NCBI GenBank assembly: GCA_030530825.1
Contig: JAUMUF010000001.1
Location: forward strand, 186,001-250,000
Direction of reading: 5' to 3'
Source: a bacterium
Lineage (GTDB): Bacteria > Patescibacteriota > Saccharimonadia > Saccharimonadales > Saccharimonadaceae
DNA length: 64,000 nt
The notes beneath the pieces are model-generated. The model searched no databases. It was not told where the DNA came from and saw only the letters and a program-made list of their open reading frames with translations. This document shows positions 38,967 through 48,600 of the stretch, piece by piece. Made by a program: the position numbers and the translations under genes. Within the stretch, counting starts at the first letter, position 1; each line of letters begins with the position of its first letter.

Positions 38967-40473
38967 TTGGATTTACCTCTACTCCTCCACCCATTATTGC
39001 TGATACGGCCGCCAAAGTTGGATCGTCGAATGGTTTATTCTCGGCGAAGATTTCCATCTGCCAATGCTCCGCGCCAATTTCCGCTAAGGCTTCGCTCATA
39101 AGAGACCGATTTTGTGCCTTTTCGAGTTGGGCTTTTTTAATTTTGGCGCCAGTGTAAATTTTCAAAATACCGCCCTCAATTTTATGCTCGCTTCTGCTTA
39201 GGATTGCGCCCGCGCCCGCGCCCTTTTCTTTGACCTTGCGGATGAACGCTGTCCAGTCAAGGCTTCCATCCGATTGCTTGCTGGCGTTTGGCTTTGTTGA
39301 AGGTTCCGCCTCGGGCTGTTTATCGGGGTCGTCAGCCTTTTTTGCTTGGGGGAGGGGCGCCGTTTCTGGCGTCTGGTCAGGCATTGACACGGGTGGGATT
39401 TTGTTTTCTGCTGTATCTGTTTTGTTTTCAATGCCCTTTGAAATTTCGTTCAATGCCCTTTCATTCGGCGTTGAATGCGTGTTGAAGTTATTTTGCTGAG
39501 GCGCAGAAATAATTGCTGGCGCTATAACGAAGTTTTCTGGCAGATCAATCAAGATCGTCAACAGTTCTGTTTCTAAAAACGGCGAATTTTTAATTTTCAT
39601 CAAAGGCGAGATCAGTCGAATAAGATGAGGCTTGGCCGAAAGAAGCCTTTTGGTTTCACTCAAAAATTGCTCCACAAATCCGCGCAAATCCGCCCCGCTC
39701 ATCCGCAGATTCTCCACTACTCGCAGGATCTCGCCAATATTTTGAGCTTCGTAAAATTCAATCAAGTCGGAGATTGTTTTCTTGGGCGCCAAACCCAAGA
39801 TCTGCTCAATTTTTTCCGCAGAAATCTCTTCATTGCTAATGCTTGATATTTGATCCAGTAGACTAATGCTATCACGAAAACTCCCACCACCCTTCTCGGC
39901 AATCAATTGAAGCGCTTGGTCGGAGATTTTAATACCTTCTTGGTTTGAAATAAAACGCAGATGCTCAATGATTTTATCTTCTTCTATCAGATGAAAAACA
40001 AATTGCTGTGTGCGCGAGATAATAGTTGCGGGCAACTTGTGAGCGTCAGTCGTGGCAAGAATAAACACGGCGTGCTTGGGCGGCTCCTCGAGAGTTTTAA
40101 GGAGTGCATTAAAGGCGGATTTGGAAAGCATATGGACTTCGTCGATGATATAGACGCGATATTGGGCAGAAAACGGCGCAACCTCAATCCGCTCACGCAG
40201 TTCTCTTATGTCCTCGACACTATTATTGGAAGCGGCGTCAATCTCGATGATGTCGGGATGGTTGGTTTCTTCTTCATAAGGCAGAGCGTTGATCTCGTGC
40301 GCCAAAATCCTTGCGATTGAAGTTTTGCCCACACCTCGTGGACCCGTGAAGAGATATGCGTGGGCGATTTTGCCCTGATTAATGGCGCGCTCAAGCACCT
40401 CGGTGATATGATCTTGCCCTACAACCTCCGCAAGAGATTTGCTGCGATACTTTCTATAAAACGCTTTGCTCAT
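38959..40473 (-). CDS. dnaX: DNA polymerase III subunit tau/gamma (DnaX)
   Basis: 504 residues from ATG 40473. Clamp-loader AAA+ ATPase: Walker A GPRGVGKT (44-51), VYIIDEVHMLSKSAFNALLKTLEEPP, and the sensor region FILATTDAHKLPATIISR. The four-cysteine zinc module usually found between Walker A and EIDAASN is missing; only INALPYEEETNHPDI stands there. A proline/lysine-rich linker leads to a tau-like C-domain. A slippery A-AAA-AAG in frame predicts a shorter gamma form. The start follows an extended -10 (TGTTATAAT) by 10 nt. Confidence 0.96.
   Translation of the reverse strand: MSKAFYRKYRSKSLAEVVGQDHITEVLERAINQGKIAHAYLFTGPRGVGKTSIARILAHEINALPYEEETNHPDIIEIDAASNNSVEDIRELRERIEVAPFSAQYRVYIIDEVHMLSKSAFNALLKTLEEPPKHAVFILATTDAHKLPATIISRTQQFVFHLIEEDKIIEHLRFISNQEGIKISDQALQLIAEKGGGSFRDSISLLDQISSISNEEISAEKIEQILGLAPKKTISDLIEFYEAQNIGEILRVVENLRMSGADLRGFVEQFLSETKRLLSAKPHLIRLISPLMKIKNSPFLETELLTILIDLPENFVIAPAIISAPQQNNFNTHSTPNERALNEISKGIENKTDTAENKIPPVSMPDQTPETAPLPQAKKADDPDKQPEAEPSTKPNASKQSDGSLDWTAFIRKVKEKGAGAGAILSRSEHKIEGGILKIYTGAKIKKAQLEKAQNRSLMSEALAEIGAEHWQMEIFAENKPFDDPTLAAVSAIMGGGVEVNPNE
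39332..39343 (-). promoter_or_regulatory. Candidate -1 frameshift site in dnaX
   Basis: Codons GCA-AAA-AAG (378-379 are AAA AAG) form the heptamer A-AAA-AAG (39343-39337), the same frame and sequence as the E. coli dnaX slip site. After a -1 slip the ribosome reads AAA-AAA-GGC-TGA and stops (TGA 39334-39332), giving a protein of about 380 residues. A GGCTG/CAGCC stem lies just downstream. Confidence 0.6.
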
Positions 40474-40501
40474 AATTGATATAATTATAACAAATTTCAA
40501 C

Positions 40502-40529
40502 AAAAGAAAAAAGCCCCTCGAAAGGGCTT
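40502..40529 (-). terminator. Terminator of the 40534 gene
   Basis: AAGCCC (40511-40516) and GGGCTT (40524-40529); on the minus strand TTTTCTTTTG follows. Confidence 0.8.
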
Positions 40530-40533
40530 AGGG

Positions 40534-40896
40534 CTATGAGAATGCTTCTATCCGAAACATATTGACAATCTTGTCGTAAATATCGTCAATCTCTGTTTTG
40601 GATACAGAAGCGGTTTTGGATACCATTCCCTCAATGACGTCATCGTGAGCTTTTATGGAGATCAATTTCTCTCTCCTGAACAAAAATTCGTCCGTCTCTG
40701 GATGGTTGGCGTAGACTTCGACGCTATTTTCTTTTGGCCTATATTGAATTTCCAGACCATACCAGTGTGATTGTGGCGTTGAGATGTAATACTCGCAGTC
40801 ATCAATGACTTTGCGTAAGACGCCAGTGCCGTATTCTGCTGCCAAAGACTGGAAGTTGCTAGCGTTGATCTTAGTGTATTGTTGGTTAGCCGTAAT
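40534..40896 (-). CDS. Orphan protein, probable ATT start codon
   Basis: 120 residues if started at ATT 40896, which has AAGGGG at 6-nt spacing and an in-frame TAG two codons before. No ATG/GTG is available at the 5' end; TTG 40845 is the first standard start but has no ribosome site and drops a coding-like N-terminus (TANQQYTKINASNFQ). Promoter: TTGATT, 17 nt, TAGAAT after TGG. The rest has mixed composition (CEYYISTPQSHWYGLEIQY). Not recognised. A mutated ATG is the alternative. Confidence 0.65.
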   Translation of the reverse strand: MTANQQYTKINASNFQSLAAEYGTGVLRKVIDDCEYYISTPQSHWYGLEIQYRPKENSVEVYANHPETDEFLFRREKLISIKAHDDVIEGMVSKTASVSKTEIDDIYDKIVNMFRIEAFS

Positions 40897-40971
40897 GTTC
40901 TACCCCTTATAATTTAATAAAACATATTCTACCATATTTTACGATAAAAATCAATGTTTAACTATTGGAGA

Positions 40972-41904
40972 TTAAAAGTCGAACAGCGACGCTTGGCGCT
41001 CAGGTAAGCAAATTGGCTGGATTTGGGGAGAAATTTCAACCTTGTAGCCGGTGAATTTTCTTAGCGGTATGGCGACAATCTCACCTTGATTTTCTGCCAG
41101 CCAAATGTAGCCAACTTGCGCGAGCATACGCCCAGAAAATATAATTTCATCTGGAGAATTTTGCGCACAATCGCTTATCGGGATGATTTCGCCGCTCGGA
41201 ATTTGGCCATTGGGCGCGTAAAATTGACTGAGGTCTTGTGGAATATTTTGGTCGAAGTTGGTGTTTAAGGCGGATTCTATTTTGTCTCGTGCTTCGAGCA
41301 AGTTTTTTGAGGCTTGATCGAAGTTAAAAGGCTTTTCGAGAAGTTTTAACTTCATATTAGCCTTGACATTTTCAACAAAATCTGGCATTCGAGAGATTTT
41401 TTCTTCGTAATTTCTAGCAATATTGGCAGTCGGAAATTCGCCCAAAATCAATGCCGCTCGTGCGCCCTGCTCCAATAATCTCGCTATCCCGCGCCCAGCA
41501 AAACTTATACCAACTTTGATAACTTCATCTGAAAAATATGCCAGATACACCAAGTGTGGCTGGGCGTTTCTTGTCTCTTGTTGAGCGGAAATCTCGCCTT
41601 GCGATGCGTTGTAGAATGCTGGATCAAATCCTGTCCGTTTTTTGCATTTAGAACATTGTTCATATTTTTTGTCAACAGTAGAATTTTCTGGACAGAGGAA
41701 GTCCTCGCCAGTGTTTAAATCGTGCCAGCCGATACAAAACCGCTCAGAAGTGTCGATTTTTAGCGTTAAATCCGTGCCAAATTGTGGTGTAAAGTTGTGG
41801 ATTTTACCCGTTTCTGCTTCACCAAGTTTAAGTCGAGGATTTTGATTTTTGTCGAAGTCAACGCGGGTTAAAAGGAGAGTTTTGTCAAAGATTTCAGTGT
41901 TCAT
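40972..41904 (-). CDS. DUF2797-like protein
   Basis: 310 residues. A cysteine cluster (CPENSTVDKKYEQCSKCKKRTGF) resembling a zinc site is followed by HLVYLAYFSDEVIKVGISFAGRGIARLLEQGA, a GIY-YIG-like pattern that defines DUF2797 proteins of unknown function. It may bind or process nucleic acid. ATG lies 6 nt after TGCTAAAAT, a leaderless-type start. Confidence 0.75.
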   Translation of the reverse strand: MNTEIFDKTLLLTRVDFDKNQNPRLKLGEAETGKIHNFTPQFGTDLTLKIDTSERFCIGWHDLNTGEDFLCPENSTVDKKYEQCSKCKKRTGFDPAFYNASQGEISAQQETRNAQPHLVYLAYFSDEVIKVGISFAGRGIARLLEQGARAALILGEFPTANIARNYEEKISRMPDFVENVKANMKLKLLEKPFNFDQASKNLLEARDKIESALNTNFDQNIPQDLSQFYAPNGQIPSGEIIPISDCAQNSPDEIIFSGRMLAQVGYIWLAENQGEIVAIPLRKFTGYKVEISPQIQPICLPERQASLFDF

Positions 41905-41971
41905 TTTATGATTTTAGCATAAGTCTATTTATTGGTCAAATTTACTGATATGGATATTTTTAAAAAAATGC

Positions 41972-42000
41972 TCGACTTACCGCTCAAAATACGATAAAAT
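41972..42000 (+). promoter_or_regulatory. Promoter of tRNA-Leu
   Basis: TCGACT (41972-41977), 17-nt spacer, TAAAAT (41995-42000); mature tRNA begins 11 nt later. Confidence 0.7.
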
Positions 42001-42011
42001 GAAGAAGTTAA

Positions 42012-42096
42012 GCACGAGTGGTGGAATTGGTAGACACGCTAGTCTTAGGAACTAGTGCCAATTGGCGTGAAGGTTCAAGTCCTTTCTCGTGTACCA
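42012..42096 (+). tRNA. tRNA-Leu (anticodon UAG)
   Basis: 85 nt, class II with a long variable arm. Acceptor arms GCACGAG and CTCGTGT pair over 7 bp (one G-T), discriminator A and encoded CCA. Anticodon stem CTAGT/ACTAG with loop CTTAGGA gives TAG; T-arm GGTTCAAGTCC. Decodes CUA and probably other CUN codons. Single-gene unit with promoter and terminator. Confidence 0.97.
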
Positions 42097-42101
42097 AAAT
42101 G

Positions 42102-42137
42102 AAAAGAGCAACTGAATGATAGTTGCTCTTTTCTTAT
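42102..42137 (+). terminator. Terminator of tRNA-Leu
   Basis: AAAAGAGCAACT (42102-42113) and AGTTGCTCTTTT (42121-42132), 12 bp perfect, then CTTATT. Confidence 0.9.
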
Positions 42138-42161
42138 TATTATAATTCGATGAAGATGAAA

Positions 42162-43136
42162 TTATTTTCTAATTATTTTATCTGTTGCGGAAACTAAATC
42201 TCTCAAAATCCACTCATACTGCTCATAAACCCGGAAGCCCGCTGCATAAGCGTGTCCGCCTCCACCAAAATAGCCCGCGATATCTGCCGCAATTGGTGAG
42301 TTGGTGCGGATTTTGCCGGTCAATTTACCGTCTGGATAAGTTTTGATGGCGACGCAAACTTCGACGCCTTCGACGAGCCGCATTTCATCCAGAACTAAGA
42401 CGCTGGGGTTGTATTTGTCAGAATATTTTTTGATTTCTTCCCACGGTATATGAACGAGCGCGAGTTTGCCGTCCAAAAAATACTCGATTCTGCGGATGAG
42501 TTCTCCTTTATATTCGAGGATTTCTGGTGCTTTTTTTGAAAGTTCTCGCCGTGCGTCTTCAATCTTGGATGTGCTTGCACCGAGTTTGGTGAGTTGGCTG
42601 GCGATTTCGAATGTTCTTGGCTGAACATTCTGTGTTGAAAATCCGAGCGTGTCGCTCAAAATTGCGCCCATCAGATGATTTGCCGCCCTTTCGTTTATTG
42701 GGAAGTCTAAGTCTTGCGCCATTTCGAAAATAACTTCTGCGCAACTGGGCTTTTCGAGCAGAATCAGAGAATTTTCAAACTCCAGATCTGGCGTGGCATC
42801 AGTATGATGGTCGATGACCAAAACGGGTGTTTTACTGAAAAGATTGCGGTTCAGCGGACTATCAGAAATTTTAGAAAGCAAAACTTGACTCGCCGTATCA
42901 ACGATGATGTATAGATCGCTCGGCCAAAGGTTGTCAGAAACTCGATCCCAGCCCTCAAAATATCGCAAATATTTGGGAATATCTACGGGGCAAAAAAGTT
43001 GAACCTCCTTGCCGAGGTCGCCGAGAATTTCTTCGAGCGCGAGCGCCGAGCCGATGCTGTCGCCATCTGGATTTTCCGCCTGAATGATGGTGATTTTTTG
43101 CGAATTTTCGATCAGATTTTTTGCTTTTTCGAACAT
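42162..43136 (-). CDS. DHH/DHHA1 phosphoesterase (NrnA-like)
   Basis: 324 residues. DGDSIGSALALEEIL (about 24-38), the DHH motif VIDHHTDATPD, and C-terminal FGGGGHAYAAGFRV (DHHA1) mark the bifunctional nanoRNase/pAp phosphatase family. Likely degrades short oligoribonucleotides or pAp. ATG overlaps the recR stop (TAATG). Confidence 0.92.
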   Translation of the reverse strand: MFEKAKNLIENSQKITIIQAENPDGDSIGSALALEEILGDLGKEVQLFCPVDIPKYLRYFEGWDRVSDNLWPSDLYIIVDTASQVLLSKISDSPLNRNLFSKTPVLVIDHHTDATPDLEFENSLILLEKPSCAEVIFEMAQDLDFPINERAANHLMGAILSDTLGFSTQNVQPRTFEIASQLTKLGASTSKIEDARRELSKKAPEILEYKGELIRRIEYFLDGKLALVHIPWEEIKKYSDKYNPSVLVLDEMRLVEGVEVCVAIKTYPDGKLTGKIRTNSPIAADIAGYFGGGGHAYAAGFRVYEQYEWILRDLVSATDKIIRK

Positions 43137-43753
43137 TAAATTTTTCTCCTTCCTTCCAAAGCGTGGCTGAGAGTGATTTGGTCGGCGTATTCAAGGTCAA
43201 CACCAACAGGAATTCCGCGCGCAAGGCGTGAGATTATTAGATCGTCAAAGCCCTTTTCTCGTAAAAATCGCTGGATATAGAGCGCCGTGCTTTCGCCCTC
43301 GACGCTGGCATTGGTAGCGATAATTATCTCTCGGACGCCATCTTCTTGGATGCGCGATGCGAGTTCTTTAATGTGAAGTTTATCTGGCGTGATGCCATCG
43401 ATTGGGCTGATCCTTCCGCCGAGAACGTGGTAAGTTCCGTTAAATTGCTTGGTTTTTTCTAGGGCGATAATATCGAGAGGTTCTTCTACGACGGCGACGA
43501 GTTTTTTGTCGCGCGTTGGGTCGGTGTAGAGTGGCGAAATTTCTTCCGTGTCAGAAATCAGCGCAAAAGTGCGCGGGCAACTTTTGACATTTTTATGAAG
43601 TAAAAGCAAACTCTCCGCGATATTTTGGCTAATTGCGGAAGGATTTTTTAGTAAATAATAAGCGTAGCGCTCGGCTGTGCGAGAGCCAACGCCGGGCAAT
43701 TTGCCCAGATTTTCAATGGCGTCTAAAAGCGCCTGCGGAAGAATTTGCGCCAC
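43136..43753 (-). CDS. recR: Recombination mediator RecR without zinc cysteines
   Basis: 205 residues: N-terminal HhH (IENLGKLPGVGSRTAERYAYYLL, 13-35), Toprim start VAVVEEPLDIIALE and ISRLARGIPVGVDLEYAD near the end. The normal four-cysteine zinc finger is lost: only C59 remains in SCPRTFALISDTEEISPLY. It works with RecF/RecO in loading RecA at gaps; function without zinc is probably kept because the fold-defining parts are intact. Follows ybaB by 21 nt, as in most bacteria. Confidence 0.94.
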   Translation of the reverse strand: MAQILPQALLDAIENLGKLPGVGSRTAERYAYYLLKNPSAISQNIAESLLLLHKNVKSCPRTFALISDTEEISPLYTDPTRDKKLVAVVEEPLDIIALEKTKQFNGTYHVLGGRISPIDGITPDKLHIKELASRIQEDGVREIIIATNASVEGESTALYIQRFLREKGFDDLIISRLARGIPVGVDLEYADQITLSHALEGRRKI

Positions 43754-43774
43754 TTGTATTAGTCTCCGCCTCTA

Positions 43775-44071
43775 TTAAAGCCCGAGATTGCCGAGTCCGC
43801 CCATAAGCGGTTGCATTTTTTCAGCAGCGACTTTTTGCGCTTCTTCGAGACCATCGCGGATGGCGATTTGGATCCAGTGTTCGAGTTCTTCGATATCTTC
43901 AAAGTCGACCAATTCTGGGTTGAGTTTAACGCTTTTTACTTTAAGTTCTCCAGAAAATTGAATCACGACAGCGCCCTCGCCGGCTTCAACTTCGATGATT
44001 TCTTTTTTGAGTTCTTTTTGCGCTTTTTGAAGTTCACGCACCATTTTCATTTGGTCTTTAATACCAGCCAT
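43775..44071 (-). CDS. ybaB: YbaB/EbfC nucleoid-associated protein
   Basis: 98 residues. MVRELQKAQKELKKEI and GEGAVVIQFSGELKVKSVKLNPELVD are typical; small dimeric DNA-binding protein, conserved next to recR. AAGGAGG before ATG; extended -10 TGATAAAAT about 30 nt upstream. Confidence 0.95.
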   Translation of the reverse strand: MAGIKDQMKMVRELQKAQKELKKEIIEVEAGEGAVVIQFSGELKVKSVKLNPELVDFEDIEELEHWIQIAIRDGLEEAQKVAAEKMQPLMGGLGNLGL

Positions 44072-44117
44072 TTTTCCTCCTTAAAATTATAAAATCTTTC
44101 TTTATTTTATCAAAATC

Positions 44118-45551
44118 CTACAGTTTTTTCAAGATATAAAATCTGGCCGCATCAGAGATTTTGCTCGAAGTTAAAATTCTTGAAATCTGATAGCCTTTTG
44201 GTGTATCGGTCGTTTTGAGGGCTTTGTTGGAAACAAAAATCTCATTTTCACGGAAATTGTCAACGATTTTGGCTTTATTTTGCTTCTCCAAAATCTTATA
44301 AAAAGGCTTTTCTTGCGCAGAAATCATCAAATTGACGGATTTTCTGTCGCCAAGATTTTCTTGTAAGATATGCAAATCTTGATTGAATTTAGCGCTAACT
44401 TCTGGGGAATGAAGGTAATTCAGGCGGAAGTTGTCGAGATTGGCCAGCAAAAATCCGCCCAAAAATACAGAAATTGGTATCAATCCAAACACTCGTGCGT
44501 AAGGATTCTTAGGGAAAATTGTATACCAAGTTTGTATCAAACTATAAATGCCAGTGCTCGTCAATAGTAAGATCGGCACGAATAAAATCACTGTAAAATC
44601 AGGGTTGATCATACACGCCACGAGCAAAATCATCAGCCAAATATAAAGCAGATAAGATTTTGGCGTGTGTCGAGATTGTAGTGTGAAGAAAATCCCGATC
44701 GCGATCAAAATCAGCGTTGGCAGGCTCACGATTGGCAAAATCACTCCGCCAGAAATGGCGTTTTCGAAACTAAACAGCCTTGAGAATAATAGTTGAAAGT
44801 TCTTCGAGAAGTTGAAATTTTCTGCCCATCCAAAAATTGCGCCCAAAGTCGAGCCATCTCTCCAGATTGAGATCAAGGTCGGTGTAATAACGATTAAGAA
44901 AACAGCGCCAGTCAGAATTTTGTCCTTTCTGGCTATCTTTCTAAGAGTTAATCGAAGTCCAGGATGCGCAAAAAGCGCCAAAGTTGTGGCCACGAGCATA
45001 AAAATCCCCAGAGGTGAATAAATCATTAAGCCCAAAATCGCAGCAATCGCCAAAAGCGTCGCGCGCGACCTTTTTCTAACAAAGTCAAATCCAAGCAAAA
45101 TCAGCGCCAGCGGATAAATCACTTGTAAAATCTCAGCCGTACCACTTTGTGAGATGAAGAAAAATTGCCCTGAAGCAGTGGCTAAAATTGCCGTAATCGT
45201 GGCAATGCCTCGGCCAAACCACGCGTGTGATAATTTTACAATCAAGAAAATCGCCAAGAATGACAGCAAAATCGCTGGCAATTTGACAGAAATTTCACTC
45301 AAACCAAAAATCCCGATGCTTAATTTTTGAAGAATTTTGAACGGCAAGTTGATTATATTGCTACTAAAAAGATTTTCAATTTCAAGATTGTGACTGGCTA
45401 CGCTGAAAGAAATTTCCGCTTCCGTTAAGCCTCTTGGAGCCACAAAAATCGAAAACGCTAAAATCGAAATAAAACTTAAAATCAAAAATCCGTATGCGAG
45501 GCGATACCTCTGTTTGTAAAGCCAAAAATTGGCGATTTTTTGTTTAATCAT
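44118..45551 (-). CDS. GT39/PMT-like membrane glycosyltransferase
   Basis: 477 residues from ATG 45551 with about ten to twelve hydrophobic segments. First loop RGLTEAEISFSVASHN contains the acidic pair expected of ArnT/PMT-type (GT-C) enzymes, which transfer sugars from lipid carriers at the outer membrane face. Acceptor unknown. The ATG lies 6 nt after TGATATAAT (leaderless type). Confidence 0.75.
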   Translation of the reverse strand: MIKQKIANFWLYKQRYRLAYGFLILSFISILAFSIFVAPRGLTEAEISFSVASHNLEIENLFSSNIINLPFKILQKLSIGIFGLSEISVKLPAILLSFLAIFLIVKLSHAWFGRGIATITAILATASGQFFFISQSGTAEILQVIYPLALILLGFDFVRKRSRATLLAIAAILGLMIYSPLGIFMLVATTLALFAHPGLRLTLRKIARKDKILTGAVFLIVITPTLISIWRDGSTLGAIFGWAENFNFSKNFQLLFSRLFSFENAISGGVILPIVSLPTLILIAIGIFFTLQSRHTPKSYLLYIWLMILLVACMINPDFTVILFVPILLLTSTGIYSLIQTWYTIFPKNPYARVFGLIPISVFLGGFLLANLDNFRLNYLHSPEVSAKFNQDLHILQENLGDRKSVNLMISAQEKPFYKILEKQNKAKIVDNFRENEIFVSNKALKTTDTPKGYQISRILTSSKISDAARFYILKKL

Positions 45552-45609
45552 ATATCTCAATTATATCAGATTTTATGGTAAAATCCAAAAATCCGAGCCA
45601 AAAACTCGC

Positions 45610-48600
45610 TTAAATCTCGATCATCGCAAGATAGGTCTTTGTCCTTTCAAAAATCCAAAGTGGCGCTTCGGATAGTCCGATTTTTTTAGCAAATTCTCGC
45701 ACCAATTGATTTTGATACTGCCGAATTCCTTTAAGATCGTCGCTAAAGCCAGAAATATCATCTTCGAACTCAAAATTCTTTACTTTATCGTAAACCGCTC
45801 TAATCAGTAATTTGACGAAATCTTCTCGTAAGTCATTGAACTTTATGCGGTGCGAAAATCCTCGCCCGTCGACCGGCTCGATGAACTCAACAACGCCATC
45901 CGTCACGGTGTAGCCAGCGAATTTTGGTGAATTCTCGACCAGGATTTTGTAAACATACAACTGATTTTCATAATTGTAGGTTTTGGGCGCGCTGGTCTGA
46001 ATTTTAGTCTCGTCATTGCGATCGAGCGGAATATGCCCTGTTTTCCAGTCGATGACAGTAATCTTTTTGGCAGTTTTATCAATCTGAAGATAGTCGATAT
46101 TACCGGTTAGGATCGCCTCGCCTACCACCACGCCAGCCGCGCGGAAATTTTCTTCCGCGAGATTGTCTGGAGAGAAGATTTCTCGGCGATTTTCGAAAAT
46201 AAATCGAAGCGAATCCTGTGCCGTTTTCACAATTTCAGTCGTGTCTTTTTCGCCAAAGTTGTATTTTTTCGCCTCTTGACTTGCTCGCGCAATTATTTTT
46301 TCGCTGTCGAAGTTTCCGCTCGCTCGAAGTTCATTTTGCGCCCTCGAAACAAGCGCGTGAACGATCGATCCAGTTGCGCTATTAACATTTTCTCCAGATG
46401 GAAAACGCAGAATGGTATTTTCGAAGAAACTTTGTGGGCCGCCGTATTTGACTTGCGTGAATGAATTGATATGAGAAGCACTAATCCTATAATTGTCAAG
46501 TCTTGCGCGGAGCAAATCTCGCATTTTTTCGTTTTTAACTTGGTAGAAGCCGTGCCAGTTGTTTTCAATCGCTTGAAGCGAGAGTTTGTCGTTTTCGGTC
46601 ATTTCGACTTTTTGGAATTCTGTTGGGAGATTTTTGGCGATGAAGAATTTTTCTTCGCCCACCTTTTCTTCGACTTCATTCAAAAATTCCAGCCGAGAAT
46701 TATTGTTGCCGGAGAAATTTTTGAGCGGATTGGTGAGATAAAGATGCGTTTTGGCGCGCGTCAATGCCACGAAAAATAGTCGCTTGCGGGTGTTTTCTCC
46801 ACCGTCTTTAATGCGGACAAACTCGAGATTTTTAGGTAGACTGATGCCATCCTTGCCCTTGCGATCGCTATTCCAGCCGGAGTTGTTGACCCCAAGCATG
46901 AACACGTGCGAGAATTCCAGACCTTTGGACTTATAAGCGGTCATCAGTTGGACGGCGTCATCACTGACTTTGTGCGGGTTGGTGTTGACAATCCTGAGTT
47001 CCGCCATTTCATAAATTGCGGCAAATTCTGCCAAATCTCGCAGAGAACTGGATTTTTCTTTCAAAAATTCACGCAAATGCTCACGCAAAACCGTCAGATT
47101 GAGTAAAGTATCGTAATATTCTTCTTCAGAAATTTGCGAAAGGTAGGCGCGAATCGGGCTGACAAAATCAGAATCGTCAAATTTAGCAGTGCCGAGAATG
47201 ATGTCGATCATTTGTTCCAGCGAAAAATCATCCATTTTGATGGCAACTTGAACTAAGAATTGCGCGACCGCGCGGACACTCTCGAGTTCCTCTGTGTCAG
47301 GCACTTCAGTTGGATCTGTAGAAGTAGATTTAGGGGTTTCGAAAATCTCTCCAAGCCAAAATCGCGGATTGTGCTCTGCCCGCCAACTTAATTTCCAGAT
47401 TTCGAGCGCACTCAATTTCCAGAAGTCAAAACTCAAAACTTCAGGAAAAATCTCATTGATTTTGTCCCAATTTTCATACTTGATTGCCGTGGTCAGTTGC
47501 GAGATTTTGACCAGCGCACGGATCGTTTTATCTTCAAAAATATTATCGCGCTTCTCGTAATTGACGGCCACATCTCGATATTTAAGATGTGGAGCAAAGT
47601 CCTGAAGCACCGCGTGCTTGGGTGAAAGAACGGCGATTTCATTGGGCTCGACGCCACTTTGGATCAATTTAGAAATCTCTCCCGCCGTCCAGTCGAACTC
47701 TGCCGCTTGGCTCAAAAAGTCTTTTCGCAAAATCTGCGGCGCCTCGAAATTGCCATCATTAAACGCCACGATGTCTTTCTTGATTTTGATAGGCAAATTC
47801 TGCGTCAGGCGATCAGAAATCTGCTCCGCAATCGCCCCAGCGCTCTCGAGGATCTTGCTATGCGAGCGATAATTGACGCGGAGATTCACCAACCCCGTGT
47901 CGCGATAGCGGTTGAAAAAATCCAGCATATTAGAACTTCTCGCGCCCTGAAACGCCATAATTGCCTGATCATCGTCACCCACCGCCATCACATTTGGCCG
48001 CCCGTTGAAGATTTCGTTATCTGTTAGAAGTTCAATCAAGCGACTTTGCGCGCCGTTGGTGTCCTGATATTCATCAAGCAAAATATACTGATATTTTTCT
48101 TGGAGCATTAGGCGAAGTTCGGCGAAGTTCTCCATCGCGCGGATGGTTTCGAGAATCATATCATTATAGTCGAAGGCAGAATTTTGGCGCAGAGTGTCCT
48201 CGTATTTTTGATAGAAATCGGCAAGTTCGACCAGTTTTTTGTTTTTGACAAAATCCGTTGGCTGGGCTTTTCCGTCGGCTCCAATTCTGCCGAGGTAGGC
48301 GTTTTTCCACGCAGTGAAAGGCTTGGTTGAAAACTTCTCTGGCTCGTCTTCAAGCACGGCGCGGAGATCTTCGAACGCATAAAAAAGATTGGGTTTGATT
48401 TTTTCTGAAACCGCCATTTCGCCGCTCAATGCTTGTCCAATCGCTAGTAAGACTTTTTCATAAAATGGCTTGATTATATCTTCTTTGCGCTTATTTTTAA
48501 TTGATTCGAAGTCGATCTCGCGGAGATTTTTGAGCAACTCCAAATCAAGCCGCGAGTTTTGCTCGGCGATTTTTTTAAGTTCGGCCGGTGTAATGAGCGC

